A DNA stretch of 64,000 nucleotides from Picosynechococcus sp. PCC 7117 (GTDB lineage Bacteria > Cyanobacteriota > Cyanobacteriia > Cyanobacteriales > MRBY01), in the NCBI RefSeq assembly GCF_001693275.1, contig NZ_CP016477.1, forward strand, positions 1 to 64,000, read 5' to 3'. The notes under the pieces are model-generated. The model made no database searches. It was not told where the DNA came from and saw nothing but the letters and a program-made list of their open reading frames with translations. A program made the position numbers and the translations under genes. Positions within the stretch are counted from its first letter, which is position 1. Every line of letters begins with the position of its first letter. This document shows, one piece after another, positions 54,653 to 63,545 of this stretch.

Positions 54653-57600
54653 ATGGCCAAGGAAACAGTTGATACAAACGATCAAGCCTATGAATTCTTT
54701 GTCCAGGAATCACAGGCGCTTTTGCAGCACCTCGAAACGGGTTTGATGAACCTCTGCCAAGACCACGAAACACCGACAATCCATGGTTTGATGCGGGCCG
54801 CCCATTCCATTAAAGGGGGCGCTGCCTGTGTGGGCTTGATGGCCATCCAAGCGATCGCCCATGATCTAGAAAACGGCATCCGGGCTCTTTATAAAGAAGA
54901 CACTGTATTCGATGTGGAGCTGGAAAACCTGTTGCTCGAAGCCTATGACGCCCTCCAAGACCCCATCAATCAGCAAATTCACCAAGGAGAATATGACCCT
55001 GACCACGCTTTAGGACGGGCAAAACCGATCTTTAGCCAGTTAGAAGAAAAGTTAGGCCATGCCCTAGATGAAGCGGCAGAACTGCCAGAAATGCAGATGG
55101 AAGGGGATATTACTGAATTTATTTTCAAAGAAGAAGTCCCCCAGGCCCTTGGTCGCCTCGAAAATTACGTCAACAAACCGCCGACGAAAAATCCTCACGG
55201 GGAACTCGTTTCCCAAATGGAAGTTTTGGCAACCCTAGGCGATATGTTGAACCTCGAAGGCTTTGCGGCGATCGCCCAGGTGGCCCAAGCGGCCCTCGCA
55301 GCCAATGCTGAACAGTATCTGGAGATTGCCCGCTGCGCCCTTGCTGATTTTCAAGCAGGCCAAGCCGCTGTCCTCGCTGGCGATCGCACCCAGGGAGGAG
55401 AACCCAGCGCCGCCCTCCAGCAACTCAGCCAAACCCAGACTCCCTCCCCGTCAACGGCACCAGAAACTCTTCCCCTAGAGACGGTCAATGACCTCGTGAA
55501 TAACGGCAATGGCGAAGATTTAGGAAACGGTCTTTCCCTCGATGCCGATGAACTGGCCGCCCTCCAATTTTTAACCCAAAATGCCCGACCAGAAGCCGAG
55601 ATGCGACCCGTCCTGGGTGACATTGATCTGGCTGAACTGATCCTAGAGGCCGATGATGCCCTAGGGGAGGTCGATGTGGATCTCACAAGCTTGGTGCTCA
55701 TGGATGAACCGGAACCCAGCGAACCGATCATCCAGAATGATATTGTTTCCACCGAGGACGAGACTCCCCCCAGCTCTCCTGAGACTGAGGCGTTAGAACC
55801 CAAGTTAATTCCAAATTCTGCAGCAGCAGCTCCGGTTCCAGAAAAGGCTCCAGTTCCAGAAAAGGCGATCGCCCCCCCTGCCAATCCCGTTCTACCAAGC
55901 ATTGACACCAATAGCCTCAGCGTGCGCCTCGACATGGGCCGCCTCAATCACCTCAACAGCCTGGTTGGCGAATTAGTCACCCAGGACAACAGCGCCCTAC
56001 TCCGGAATAAACAAAGCAGCGATGCCCTCGATTCCCTCAAACGCTGGTATGGTCGCTTCGATAAAATTACCGCGCAATTCCAAGAATATGCCAAAGAACT
56101 GGTGGTCAAAAATCCCCAGGCCCGGGCTCAGTTGGCGCAATTTGTCATTTTTGCTTCGGCCATGACCGAGGAAATGGCCCAGCTCAGTGAAACCATTGAA
56201 GACACTACTCTTATTGCTCAGCAGGATCAGCAAGCCCTCAAACAACGACAACAAACCCTCAAACAACTAGAAAATAATCTAATCCAAGCGCGGATGTTGT
56301 CCATTGGGGAGCTTCTGAACCGTTTTCCGCGTACTGTGCGTGATCTTTCCGTTAAGGGTAATAAACCCGTCAGCTTGAACCTAGAAGGAACCGATACCCT
56401 TGTGGATCGAGCGATTTTATCGAAGCTCTATGATCCTCTGGTTCACTTAGTTCGTAATGCCTTTGACCATGGCATCGACTCCCCCGAAGAACGCCTTGCC
56501 CACAATAAATCAGAAGCGGGCACGATTACAATCAAAGCCTACAACCGGGGCAACTCTACCTACCTTGAAATCCAGGATGATGGTCGCGGCATTGACATTG
56601 AGAAAGTCCGTGCCAAAGCCGTGCGCAAAGGCTTAGTCAGTGCCACTGAAGCGGCGGAATTATCTCGGTCACAACTGTATGAATTACTCTTTGTTCCGGG
56701 TTTTTCAACAGCAGAAAAAGTCAGTCATTTATCGGGTCGGGGGGTGGGCCTCGATGCGGTACGTCTGCAAATTCGCGCCCTCAAGGGGAATATTTCCCTG
56801 ACCTCTGAGCTAGGCCAAGGGACAACTTTTACCCTCCGGCTCCCCTGGAGTATGACCATTACAAAATTGTTGATTTTCCGTTGTCAGGAGAGTGTCTTTG
56901 CGGTTCCTATCAATAGTTTGTCGGCGATCGCCGCTGCCGAAAAAGCAGATCTCACAAAAGACGGTCACCAAGAACAGTTCCGCTGGCAGGGGAAAACAGT
57001 GCCCCTCGTCCAGGCCCTCCTGAGTGGCTTTAATTATCCCGCTTCGGCCATTGCCAGTCGCCAACAAATTGGCTCTTTAGCCCAGGGCAATATTAGTAAT
57101 ATTTGGAATCAAGTGGGCCAACAGATGGTTTTGGTCATGGCCCAGGCCAATGAAGTGATTGGTTTGCGGGTCGATCAAATTCTCCTCGAACAAGATCTGG
57201 TGATCAAACCCTTTGGGACGGCGATCGCTTCACCTCGGTATATTTCTGGTTGCACTATTTTAGGGGATGGTCGTCTCGTTCCTGTCCTAGATAGTGCTGC
57301 CCTCATTGAACGGGTCTGCCAAAAAGATAGCCACAACACAACCATCATTAATCCCCAATTCCAGACCCGCCAGCCAAAATTAACTTTGCCGACTGTCCTC
57401 GCCATTGATGATTCTCTAACGACCCGACAAACCCTCTCCACCACCCTGCAAAAGGCCGGTTATCGCGTCATCCAGGCCCAAGACGGTGCCGATGGCCTCA
57501 ACCAACTGGAGCTTCACCCTGAAGTAGTCGGGATCATCTGTGACGTGGAAATGCCCAATATGAACGGCTTTGAGTTTCTCGGCCGCTGTCGCAAAAAACA

Positions 57601-57787
57601 TCCGAAAGCGGAACTTCCGGTGCTGATGCTGACTTCCCGGGGCAGTAAACGCTACCGTCAGTTGGCCCAGCAGTTGGGGGCAAATGGCTACTTAACGAAG
57701 CCCTATTTAGATCAAGAGTTAATCGAAACCCTCCAAGGGGCGATCGCCGAAGCAAAGGCACAACCAGCGGCGATCGCCACCCCTTAA
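54653..57787 (+). CDS. pixL: CheA-like hybrid histidine kinase PixL
   Basis: The 1044-residue protein contains an N-terminal Hpt domain with the phosphorylated His in MRAAHSIKGGAACVG (about residue 47), a long Pro/Glu-rich linker (about 240-420), a dimerisation/H domain, the HATPase domain with VHLVRNAFDHGIDSPEERL near 600 and EIQDDGRGIDIEKVR near 645, GVGLDAVRLQI, a CheW-like regulatory domain near 730-880, and a C-terminal receiver with AIDDSLTT and acceptor Asp in IICDVEMPNMNGFEF. The layout matches PixL of Synechocystis. It closes the pix run 114 bp after pixJ and is convergent with DUF3318. Confidence 0.93.
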   Translation: MAKETVDTNDQAYEFFVQESQALLQHLETGLMNLCQDHETPTIHGLMRAAHSIKGGAACVGLMAIQAIAHDLENGIRALYKEDTVFDVELENLLLEAYDALQDPINQQIHQGEYDPDHALGRAKPIFSQLEEKLGHALDEAAELPEMQMEGDITEFIFKEEVPQALGRLENYVNKPPTKNPHGELVSQMEVLATLGDMLNLEGFAAIAQVAQAALAANAEQYLEIARCALADFQAGQAAVLAGDRTQGGEPSAALQQLSQTQTPSPSTAPETLPLETVNDLVNNGNGEDLGNGLSLDADELAALQFLTQNARPEAEMRPVLGDIDLAELILEADDALGEVDVDLTSLVLMDEPEPSEPIIQNDIVSTEDETPPSSPETEALEPKLIPNSAAAAPVPEKAPVPEKAIAPPANPVLPSIDTNSLSVRLDMGRLNHLNSLVGELVTQDNSALLRNKQSSDALDSLKRWYGRFDKITAQFQEYAKELVVKNPQARAQLAQFVIFASAMTEEMAQLSETIEDTTLIAQQDQQALKQRQQTLKQLENNLIQARMLSIGELLNRFPRTVRDLSVKGNKPVSLNLEGTDTLVDRAILSKLYDPLVHLVRNAFDHGIDSPEERLAHNKSEAGTITIKAYNRGNSTYLEIQDDGRGIDIEKVRAKAVRKGLVSATEAAELSRSQLYELLFVPGFSTAEKVSHLSGRGVGLDAVRLQIRALKGNISLTSELGQGTTFTLRLPWSMTITKLLIFRCQESVFAVPINSLSAIAAAEKADLTKDGHQEQFRWQGKTVPLVQALLSGFNYPASAIASRQQIGSLAQGNISNIWNQVGQQMVLVMAQANEVIGLRVDQILLEQDLVIKPFGTAIASPRYISGCTILGDGRLVPVLDSAALIERVCQKDSHNTTIINPQFQTRQPKLTLPTVLAIDDSLTTRQTLSTTLQKAGYRVIQAQDGADGLNQLELHPEVVGIICDVEMPNMNGFEFLGRCRKKHPKAELPVLMLTSRGSKRYRQLAQQLGANGYLTKPYLDQELIETLQGAIAEAKAQPAAIATP

Positions 57788-57799
57788 TTACTACAGGAA

Positions 57800-58453
57800 T
57801 TAGCTTATTTTCGGACGGCGTACCTGTTGGTCTTCCATCTGGGCCTTGGCTTTGGCTGCACTCTTCCGTAAGAACTGGAGCCGTGTTTCGTAATCTTTGC
57901 GTTTGCGGCGGTTGGGGGTTTGCTCAATCAGGGCTTTAAGGGCACTCCCCAAACTCTTGTAGGCATTGGGCAGGGTATAACCAAACCGAGTAGCGAGGCG
58001 AATCGCCTGTTCGTCGGCATCAATGGCGATGGTCATCCGTTTTTCACCGCTATTTTTTTGCCATAGTCGGTAACCCGAAAAACCACAAAGGGCGATCGCT
58101 AAAACCAAGAGCAAACCATCCTGGACCCAAAGCTCGCCCACAGCACCCCCCAGACCAATGGCGAGGGCTGCCATTTCCCAGCCTTCCCGGGGAATTGTAT
58201 CGTTCTGGATCTTTGCAACTTCATGCCAAAACAAGAGGTTGCGTTGGTCAATGGCGAGATTTTCCCACTTCGCCAAATCAATTTGAATTTCGACTTCATC
58301 TTTACCTAATTCTTCGCAGCGGATGAGAGGGGGATTGACTTCTGTGCTGCCCTCAACCATCACCCAACTTTGCAACTCAGGGGGCAACAGCGTCTTGAGG
58401 CGACGCAGCTCACTCATTTCGGCTCTGGCAGAAAAAGTGGAATAGGAAGTCAT
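57800..58453 (-). CDS. DUF3318 domain-containing membrane protein
   Basis: The 217-residue protein matches DUF3318, a cyanobacterial family of unknown function. It has a soluble N-terminal part that contains ELRRLKTLLPPELQSWVMVEG near residue 15 and LFWHEVAKIQNDTIPREGWEMAALAIGLGGAVGE, then one or two hydrophobic helices (near 95-150), and a basic helical C terminus ALIEQTPNRRKRKDYETRLQ. It is convergent with pixL, 12 bp apart, and lies downstream of the ArsR gene on the same strand with about 115 bp between them. Confidence 0.85.
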   Translation of the reverse strand: MTSYSTFSARAEMSELRRLKTLLPPELQSWVMVEGSTEVNPPLIRCEELGKDEVEIQIDLAKWENLAIDQRNLLFWHEVAKIQNDTIPREGWEMAALAIGLGGAVGELWVQDGLLLVLAIALCGFSGYRLWQKNSGEKRMTIAIDADEQAIRLATRFGYTLPNAYKSLGSALKALIEQTPNRRKRKDYETRLQFLRKSAAKAKAQMEDQQVRRPKIS

Positions 58454-58570
58454 AGGATCGGCAATCTGTAGGTGGGCTAGGGAATAAATTCTTGCTTCGT
58501 TATAACAATTGTAAACTTTCGTGACCTAATCCTTTTGTTAACCTTGGACAGCATCAACAAAGGCGATCGC

Positions 58571-58918
58571 CTAGGAAGTCAAAGAGGCATTGCGAAACTT
58601 CTTTGCCTGTTCTTCAATGCGCTCAGCCAAGCGATTACAAACTAAATTACACAGGTCGTAGATCAGTTCATCACTGACCCGATAATAGGCAGAAGTTCCT
58701 TCACTCCGTCGCTGTAAAATTCCTGCCTGGAGCATCACCTTGAGGTGTTTAGACACGTTTGCTTGGCTTGTATCCGTTGCCTGAACCAAATCCTGGACGC
58801 AGCGTTCCCCGTCCTGTAAAAGACCTAAAATCCTCAACCGCATCGGTTCTCCCAGAACACTAAAGTACGAAGCTACCTGTTGGAGAACTTCTGGGGGCAT
58901 CTGATGGTCGTCAGGCAT
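58571..58918 (-). CDS. ArsR/SmtB-family winged-helix regulator
   Basis: The 115-residue protein is a small winged-helix repressor: YFSVLGEPMRLRILGLLQDGERCVQDLVQATDTSQANVSKHLKVMLQAGILQRRSEGTSAYYRV across residues 18-82. Cys residues occur at about 40, 90 and 94, with the last two in the C-terminal helix. Cysteines at similar places serve metal or thiol/persulfide sensing in related proteins such as SqrR/BigR, but the spacing here does not prove any of these. There is no obvious target gene next to it. The promoter region upstream holds AATTGATTATT (58966-58976), which may be part of an operator. Confidence 0.88.
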   Translation of the reverse strand: MPDDHQMPPEVLQQVASYFSVLGEPMRLRILGLLQDGERCVQDLVQATDTSQANVSKHLKVMLQAGILQRRSEGTSAYYRVSDELIYDLCNLVCNRLAERIEEQAKKFRNASLTS

Positions 58919-58981
58919 TGGTTTTCTCAGAAAAAGGAATAGATAGTTTAAGACTATTGTATCAATTGATTATTGGAATGC

Positions 58982-59479
58982 TTAGGTTGGGTTGACCCAC
59001 ATTAGGGTCTGACCAAATTCAATGGGTTCACCGTCTTCAACGGCAATTTTAACAACTTCACCGCTGACTTCTGCCTCAATCTCATTCATTAATTTCATCG
59101 CTTCGATGATGCAAACGGTTTGACCATTGCCAACGCGATCGCCGACGGCAACGAAGGGATCTTCACCAGGGGCCGGCGCGCGGTAAAACGTTCCCACCAT
59201 GGGGGAGGTGATAGCGACCCACTTATCATCAATGCTTGCACTGGGAGCCGGGGTTTCCGCTTGGGGGGCTTCTGGGGTTGCAGTCGGTTGAGAAACAACG
59301 GGAGTGGACGTCGCTGGTTGGGCGATCGCCTCGGACATCACCATCGTCTGGGGAGCAGCCACAACAGTACCTTTGCTCACACGGAGTTCAAAATCATCGG
59401 TTTTGAGTTCAAACTCGGTGACATTGGTTTGGCCGATGGTGGATAGAAGTTCTTGGATCTCTTGTAAATTAATAGCCAC
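58982..59479 (-). CDS. accB: Acetyl-CoA carboxylase biotin carboxyl carrier protein
   Basis: AccB carries the carboxybiotin group between biotin carboxylase and carboxyltransferase in fatty acid synthesis. The 165-residue protein has an N-terminal helix (INLQEIQELLSTIGQTNVTEFEL), a Pro/Ala/Thr-rich linker (about 45-85), and the biotinyl domain with ITSPMVGTFYRAPAPGEDPFV near 88 and the biotinylated Lys in CIIEAMKLMNEIEAE near 130. It follows efp by 85 bp on the same strand, the usual efp-accB order in cyanobacteria. accD, encoding another subunit, is at the right edge of the window. Confidence 0.97.
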   Translation of the reverse strand: MAINLQEIQELLSTIGQTNVTEFELKTDDFELRVSKGTVVAAPQTMVMSEAIAQPATSTPVVSQPTATPEAPQAETPAPSASIDDKWVAITSPMVGTFYRAPAPGEDPFVAVGDRVGNGQTVCIIEAMKLMNEIEAEVSGEVVKIAVEDGEPIEFGQTLMWVNPT

Positions 59480-59564
59480 AGAACAGGTTATTCCTCACAA
59501 CTGCATGGGTAGGGGGGAGATCCAAGCCAGGATTAGTGCGGATCTCCAAAAAAGCTTTGGGGCT

Positions 59565-60122
59565 TTATTCGCGACCGAGATAGGTATCGGTGCGGGTATC
59601 GATCTTGATGCGCTCACCAATCGAGATAAAAAGAGGCACATTGACCTGGGCCCCTGTGGAAACGATGGCGGGTTTGGTGCCCCCTGTGGCCGTGTCGCCT
59701 TTCACACCAGGATCTGTCTCCGTGACTTCGAGGACAACGGTATTCGGGAGTTCAACGTCAATGACTTGGCTGTTCCAGAAGAGGACATTAACTTCCATTT
59801 CTTCCATCAAGTATTTAACGCGATCGCCAATTTGCGCTTCCGTTAGGCGGACTTCTTCATAGGTTTCCATATCCATAAAGACAAACTGCTCGCCCTCTTT
59901 ATAGGTATGTTGCATGGTGCGTTTGTCGAGGATCGCTTGGGGAACGGTTTCACCAGCGCGGAACGTTTTTTCAACGACGCTGCCTGTTTGGGCGTTTTTT
60001 AGTTTTGTCCGGACAAAGGCGGAACCTTTACCGGGTTTAACGTGGAGAAATTCGACGACGCGCCACACTGAACCGTCTAATTCGATGGATGTACCAGTAC
60101 GAAAGTCATTACTTGAAATCAT
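59565..60122 (-). CDS. efp: Translation elongation factor P
   Basis: EF-P relieves ribosome stalling at polyproline stretches. The 185-residue protein has the normal three-domain layout, starting [40 protein letters not shown], with the loop Lys in PGKG near residue 34 and the C-terminal signature [33 protein letters not shown]. The modification enzymes for this Lys are not in the window. It is immediately upstream of accB and probably in the same transcript. Confidence 0.97.
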   Translation of the reverse strand: MISSNDFRTGTSIELDGSVWRVVEFLHVKPGKGSAFVRTKLKNAQTGSVVEKTFRAGETVPQAILDKRTMQHTYKEGEQFVFMDMETYEEVRLTEAQIGDRVKYLMEEMEVNVLFWNSQVIDVELPNTVVLEVTETDPGVKGDTATGGTKPAIVSTGAQVNVPLFISIGERIKIDTRTDTYLGRE

Positions 60123-60190
60123 GGAGCTTTAGCAACATTACGGGCTTGCATAATCAAACCATATTCTACCGTTGATAGGGAAATTTCCGG

Positions 60191-60883
60191 CTAAATTCCT
60201 CCACTGCTTTCGGGGGGAGGTGTTTTTCCAGTTTTAGGGGTGGCGATCGCCGCAATGCCGCAAACTTCTAAGCCCCCACGCACAAGGGTTTGTTGGGCTT
60301 CAGTGGCCGTTGTCCCCGTTGTGTAAATGTCGTCGATCAGCAAAATAGGCTGGCGCAATCCTTGGGATATAACTTTAGGGTTAAGGGAAAAAGCCCGTTG
60401 CAGTTCCCGTTGTCGTTGTGCCACCGTCAGTTCAAAGAGGGCTTGGGTTGCTTTTGGGCGTTGGAGAAGCTGGGCTTCGTAGCGCAATCCGGTGACTTGG
60501 GCAAATTGACGGGCGATAATTTCTGCTTGGTTAAAACCCCGTTGCTGTTGTTTTGCGGGGTGCATTGGGATGGGGATAACGGTTAATTTTTGCTGGTTTG
60601 GAAAGGATTTTCGCCATTGTGAACCCAATTGGGTACCGAACCAGCGTCCCAGTTGAGGGCAATTGTCATATTTCATTGTGGCGATCGCCCGTTTGAGGCT
60701 GCCGTCATACTGGCCCCAGACGAATAGCGGCAGATCGTTTTGCCAGTGGCGTTTAGGATTGATGAGCTTTGTTTTTTGTAATTGGCGATCGCAGTCCCGA
60801 CAGACGATATGTTCTCCAGGGCGATCGCAGAGGGGACATTTATCCTGAAGAAATAGGGAAAAGAAATCTTGAAAAAGTTTCAT
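60191..60883 (-). CDS. comF: ComF family protein (phosphoribosyltransferase-like)
   Basis: ComF proteins are needed for natural DNA uptake and later processing in competent bacteria; PCC 7002 is naturally transformable. The 230-residue protein has an N-terminal zinc-ribbon (CPLCDRPGEHIVCRDCDRQL), then VWGQYDGSLKRAIATMKYDNCPQLGRW near residue 65 and the PRPP-binding motif ILLIDDIYTTGTTATEA near 190. The ATG at 60883 overlaps the stop of the VapC gene as ATGA, so translation is coupled. The frame would also allow a TTG at 60892. It is the last gene of the leftward antitoxin-vapC-comF array. Confidence 0.92.
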   Translation of the reverse strand: MKLFQDFFSLFLQDKCPLCDRPGEHIVCRDCDRQLQKTKLINPKRHWQNDLPLFVWGQYDGSLKRAIATMKYDNCPQLGRWFGTQLGSQWRKSFPNQQKLTVIPIPMHPAKQQQRGFNQAEIIARQFAQVTGLRYEAQLLQRPKATQALFELTVAQRQRELQRAFSLNPKVISQGLRQPILLIDDIYTTGTTATEAQQTLVRGGLEVCGIAAIATPKTGKTPPPESSGGI

Positions 60884-61299
60884 GATTGCCAAGGATTAAC
60901 AACATCGATGCCACAATGGTGAAAATCGTCAATGTTGCGAGTCGCGATAATACCTTGGTTGATCAAACAAATCGCCGCAATCTGAGCATCAAACTGAGAT
61001 ATTGGTCTTCCTTGTTTTCGCCGCGCAGATGAAATGTCTGCAAAAGCAATGGCGGCCTCATCATCAAAAGCGAGAATCTTATGGCGAAACTCCATTTGGA
61101 ACATATTCCGAGCCGCTTGAGTGAGTTGCTCCCGTCGCTGCCCCTCTGGCAAAGTGGCAATACCATAAAGAATTTCCGCTTGAGTGATCGCCGTCATAAA
61201 AAGTTCTGTACGGTTTTTTTGGGCAATCCAAGCTTTCACCAGATGGGAGCCTTGGGGCTTCATGAGCTCAGAAAGAACATTTGTATCTAAAATAATCAC
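60880..61299 (-). CDS. vapC: VapC/FitB-type PIN-domain toxin
   Basis: The 139-residue protein is a PIN-domain ribonuclease of a type II toxin-antitoxin pair. The acidic active site residues are visible: MIILDTNVLSE (Asp5), ITQAEILYG (Glu near 42), FDAQIAAICL (Asp near 104) and TRNIDDF (Asp near 122). FitB-like toxins cut RNA, often tRNA or rRNA. The antitoxin gene ends 6 bp upstream. The stop codon TGA overlaps the ATG of comF by sharing ATGA, which is unusual for a toxin gene and suggests coupling. Confidence 0.93.
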   Translation of the reverse strand: MIILDTNVLSELMKPQGSHLVKAWIAQKNRTELFMTAITQAEILYGIATLPEGQRREQLTQAARNMFQMEFRHKILAFDDEAAIAFADISSARRKQGRPISQFDAQIAAICLINQGIIATRNIDDFHHCGIDVVNPWQS

Positions 61300-61305
61300 C
61301 GTGCT

Positions 61306-61545
61306 TCAAGCGAGAAAGACATCGCGAATTTTTTCCCGGGGGGGTAAGGGAATTTCAAATTCATCGAATTCTTGGAAATGTTGGGCGATCGCCTCCACCA
61401 AATTTTGTGATGACTCCTCTGCCACTAAAGCTTTTTGCAATATATCAATAATTTCTGCTTCGAGGGTACGTCCATGTTTCTGGGCACGTTCTTGTAAACG
61501 CTCGCTGAGATGCCGATCTAAATCGTGAATTGAGATGCTGGCCAT
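61306..61545 (-). CDS. FitA-like ribbon-helix-helix antitoxin
   Basis: This 79-residue protein begins MASISIHDLDRHLSERLQERAQKHGRTLEAEIIDIL, an Arc/FitA-like ribbon-helix-helix DNA-binding domain, and ends in an acidic tail (EFDEFEIPLPPREKIRDVFLA) that would bind the PIN toxin. It is followed 6 bp later by vapC on the same strand. Such antitoxins repress their own promoter together with the toxin; the operator should lie in the 95 bp upstream of 61545, but I could not mark it. Confidence 0.92.
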   Translation of the reverse strand: MASISIHDLDRHLSERLQERAQKHGRTLEAEIIDILQKALVAEESSQNLVEAIAQHFQEFDEFEIPLPPREKIRDVFLA

Positions 61546-61589
61546 ATTTTTTTAGGCGTAATTGTCTAACTTCGATTGTAATGTGTCAT

Positions 61590-61616
61590 AAAAAACTCCC
61601 TCAGACAGAAGGAGTA
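61590..61616 (-). terminator. Terminator after the bicupin gene
   Basis: On the minus strand ACTCC and GGGAGT flank an 11-base spacer and are followed by TTTTTT. It lies about 25 bp past the bicupin stop codon and ahead of the antitoxin gene, so it separates the two transcripts. Confidence 0.7.
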
Positions 61617-61640
61617 ATCTGCACTAACGAGTGTTTTTCA

Positions 61641-62552
61641 TTACTTGGCGAATTGAATGTCTAGGGTACGCATATAAATTTGCATCCCTGCATCCTGTAC
61701 CGGAAAAACAAAGGCATCTTCGTCAGACTCGTTGTGGTGGGAATGCCAAAGGCTCGGTGGCGTTACAAAAACGCTATTGGGCTGCCACATTACTTTCACT
61801 GGGTTGATGATATTGCCATCGTTATCAAGGGATTTGCCGATCAACGTGTAGGTATTTTCTTTCGCTGAAACCGCTAAATCTAAGGCAATGGAATTGTGAC
61901 GGTGGGGCTTTTGGGAAGAATGGGGCGGCACCAGATTATACAAAGACCACATGGTGTGGGTGGCGGTGCGGGTTGCTTCGCTTTCGGGGTTGCCTAAAAT
62001 TACACCGTTACGGTTGAGGTTGCGACGAATGCCTTCTTCCCGGATACGTTCAATTTCGCTGTTGAGATATTCGCTGGCGTAGAAAGCCGGTTCAAAGCGG
62101 GGGGCAGTGGGCCGAACGCCAAGATAAGCCAACATTGGTGCGTCGTGAACCCAATAGAGCGCACTATCTTCATCGGCATAGTGGGTAACGCCTGCATTCA
62201 TTGGCAGGGTAAAGGAGTCGCCTTTTTTCCATTCGAGTACGCCATATTCAGTTTCGGTACGCCCGGCACCGCGCATCACATAAAAAACTTCAGAACTGGA
62301 AGCGGCGATCGCCGGAATCTGGTCCCCAGCATTAATCCGAATATAGTTAGCGAGAAGATTCGGAGTCGTGGCGGGGTATTTTGTCCCCAGTTCCACCGCA
62401 AGGTCGAGGGGAATGACCCGTGTTTCACCGGATTCATGGAGGCTGGCCGGAAATGCGCGAATGGGTACATCTGCTAAACGCGGATTGGCTGCCTTGTGAT
62501 ATTCCCAGCTGAGTGCTGTCTTCTGCCAAGTCTGATTCATGACATTTTCCAT
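61641..62552 (-). CDS. Bicupin protein, dioxygenase-like
   Basis: The 303-residue protein has two cupin domains. The first contains IPAIAASSSEVFYVMRGAGRTE near residue 75 and a GVTHYADED His further on; its first metal motif is incomplete (SSSEV in place of HxH). The second has QKPHRHNSIALDLAVSA near 205, with two His residues of an H-x-H pattern, and LWHSHHNESDEDAFVF near 268. This fits gentisate-type or related bicupins, but the degenerate first site makes a single-metal enzyme likely and the substrate is unknown. The ATG at 62552 with GGGAG upstream is the preferred start. An IS1-type element starts about 200 bp upstream. Confidence 0.8.
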   Translation of the reverse strand: MENVMNQTWQKTALSWEYHKAANPRLADVPIRAFPASLHESGETRVIPLDLAVELGTKYPATTPNLLANYIRINAGDQIPAIAASSSEVFYVMRGAGRTETEYGVLEWKKGDSFTLPMNAGVTHYADEDSALYWVHDAPMLAYLGVRPTAPRFEPAFYASEYLNSEIERIREEGIRRNLNRNGVILGNPESEATRTATHTMWSLYNLVPPHSSQKPHRHNSIALDLAVSAKENTYTLIGKSLDNDGNIINPVKVMWQPNSVFVTPPSLWHSHHNESDEDAFVFPVQDAGMQIYMRTLDIQFAK

Positions 62553-62821
62553 ATCCCGACTCCCGCTCAACCTAAATTAATACCTAAAGAAAAATGTCTC
62601 TCCGCGACGCCCTATCAAGACATTGTTTGGGTCGATGCAAAGAGATGTTTAATCAAAGTTAACATGAATGCCAGTAATAACAGTACATTTAGCAACAAAA
62701 TCCCTAAAGGGTGCCATTGTTTATGCTAATCACGGCAATGTTTTTTACTTACTTTGTCGGTGGTACTAAAAGGGTAATGACGGTTTTGTTAAGGTAGAAC
62801 GGAAGTCATTGACTCCGACCC

Positions 62822-63121
62822 ATGCCTCAATGTCCCAGCTGTCAATCCCAACATACAGTCAAAAATGGGCACATCCACAACGGTAAACAGCGCTTTCTCT
62901 GCAAGCAATGCGGTCGTCAATTCGTGGAACATCCCACCAATAAACTCATTGATGCTGAAACCCGCGCTCTGATTGACCGTCTGCTTTTCGAACGTATTTC
63001 GATGGCCGGCATCGCCAGAGCTGTTCAAGTTTCTGAACAATGGCTGCAAAATTACGTCAATATGAAAGCAGCACAAGTACCAAGAAGGGCCAAGGTTGTC
63101 CCCAAAAAAAGGGGTCTTTAA
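62822..63121 (+). CDS. insA: IS1-type InsA protein
   Basis: The 99-residue product has a zinc-finger start CPSCQSQHTVKNGHIHNGKQ with paired Cys (CPSC and CKQC) and a helix-turn-helix region IDRLLFERISMAGIARAVQV, the layout of IS1 InsA, which binds the ends and represses. It ends just after a run of seven A bases (63104-63110), where ribosomes can slip back by one base to enter the catalytic frame. Confidence 0.9.
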   Translation: MPQCPSCQSQHTVKNGHIHNGKQRFLCKQCGRQFVEHPTNKLIDAETRALIDRLLFERISMAGIARAVQVSEQWLQNYVNMKAAQVPRRAKVVPKKRGL

Positions 63122-63531
63122 AGGTGCAGTGTGACGAACTCTGGTCTTTTGTTGACCACAAAGGCAATAAACAGTGGGTCTGGCTGGCCCTTGACGTTCA
63201 AACCCGGGAAATTATTGGTCTGCACGTTGGTTGCCGTGGTCGAGAGAGTGCAAAAGCACTGTGGGCGTCATTGCCTGGGGTATATCGGCAATGTGGAGTC
63301 TTCTACACGGATGAGTGGGAAGCCTACCGTGGCGTATTCCCTTCAAAGCGTCATCGGGTGGTTAGCAAACAGAGTGGTAAAACCAGTTATATTGAGCGCT
63401 TTAATTGTACTGTGAGGCAAAGGATGTCACGGTTTGTGAGACGCAGTCTAGCCTTCTCCAAGTGTGTATTTAATCACATTGGACTATTGTGGAATTTCAT
63501 CCATCACTACAATTCCTCATTACCCCTTTAG
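63040..63531 (+). CDS. insB: IS1-type transposase (InsB frame)
   Basis: This frame carries the catalytic domain of the IS1 family transposase: QCDELWSFVDHKGNKQWVWLALD (Asp), GVFYTDEWEAYRGVFP (Asp) and SYIERFNCTVRQRMSRFVRR (Glu), the D-D-E triad. It is in the -1 frame relative to insA, and fusion at the A7 run (63104-63110) would give an InsA-InsB' protein of about 236 residues. The stop codon lies inside the right inverted repeat. The nominal ATG at 63040 is not a likely start on its own. Confidence 0.9.
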   Translation: MAAKLRQYESSTSTKKGQGCPQKKGSLKVQCDELWSFVDHKGNKQWVWLALDVQTREIIGLHVGCRGRESAKALWASLPGVYRQCGVFYTDEWEAYRGVFPSKRHRVVSKQSGKTSYIERFNCTVRQRMSRFVRRSLAFSKCVFNHIGLLWNFIHHYNSSLPL

Positions 63532-63545
63532 TACTACCACTTTGT

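Larger units (their letters stand above)
62759..63538 (+). mobile_element. IS1-family insertion sequence, apparently intact
   Basis: The 780 bp element is bounded by inverted repeats of about 22 bp: left GGTGGTACTAAAAGGGTAAT and right, read inward, GGTAGTACTAAAGGGGTAAT, with two mismatches. An 8 bp target duplication ACTTTGTC flanks it (62751-62758 and 63539-63546). It holds the two overlapping frames of IS1 elements. The exact duplication indicates a rather recent insertion. It lies between the bicupin gene and accD, and the right copy of the duplication includes the last base of the accD stop codon, which remains TAG. Confidence 0.93.

Noticed and set aside
63040-63121. Frameshift error between the two IS1 frames
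   Set aside because: The -1 overlap at an A7 run is the normal programmed slip arrangement of IS1-family elements, not a sequencing fault.
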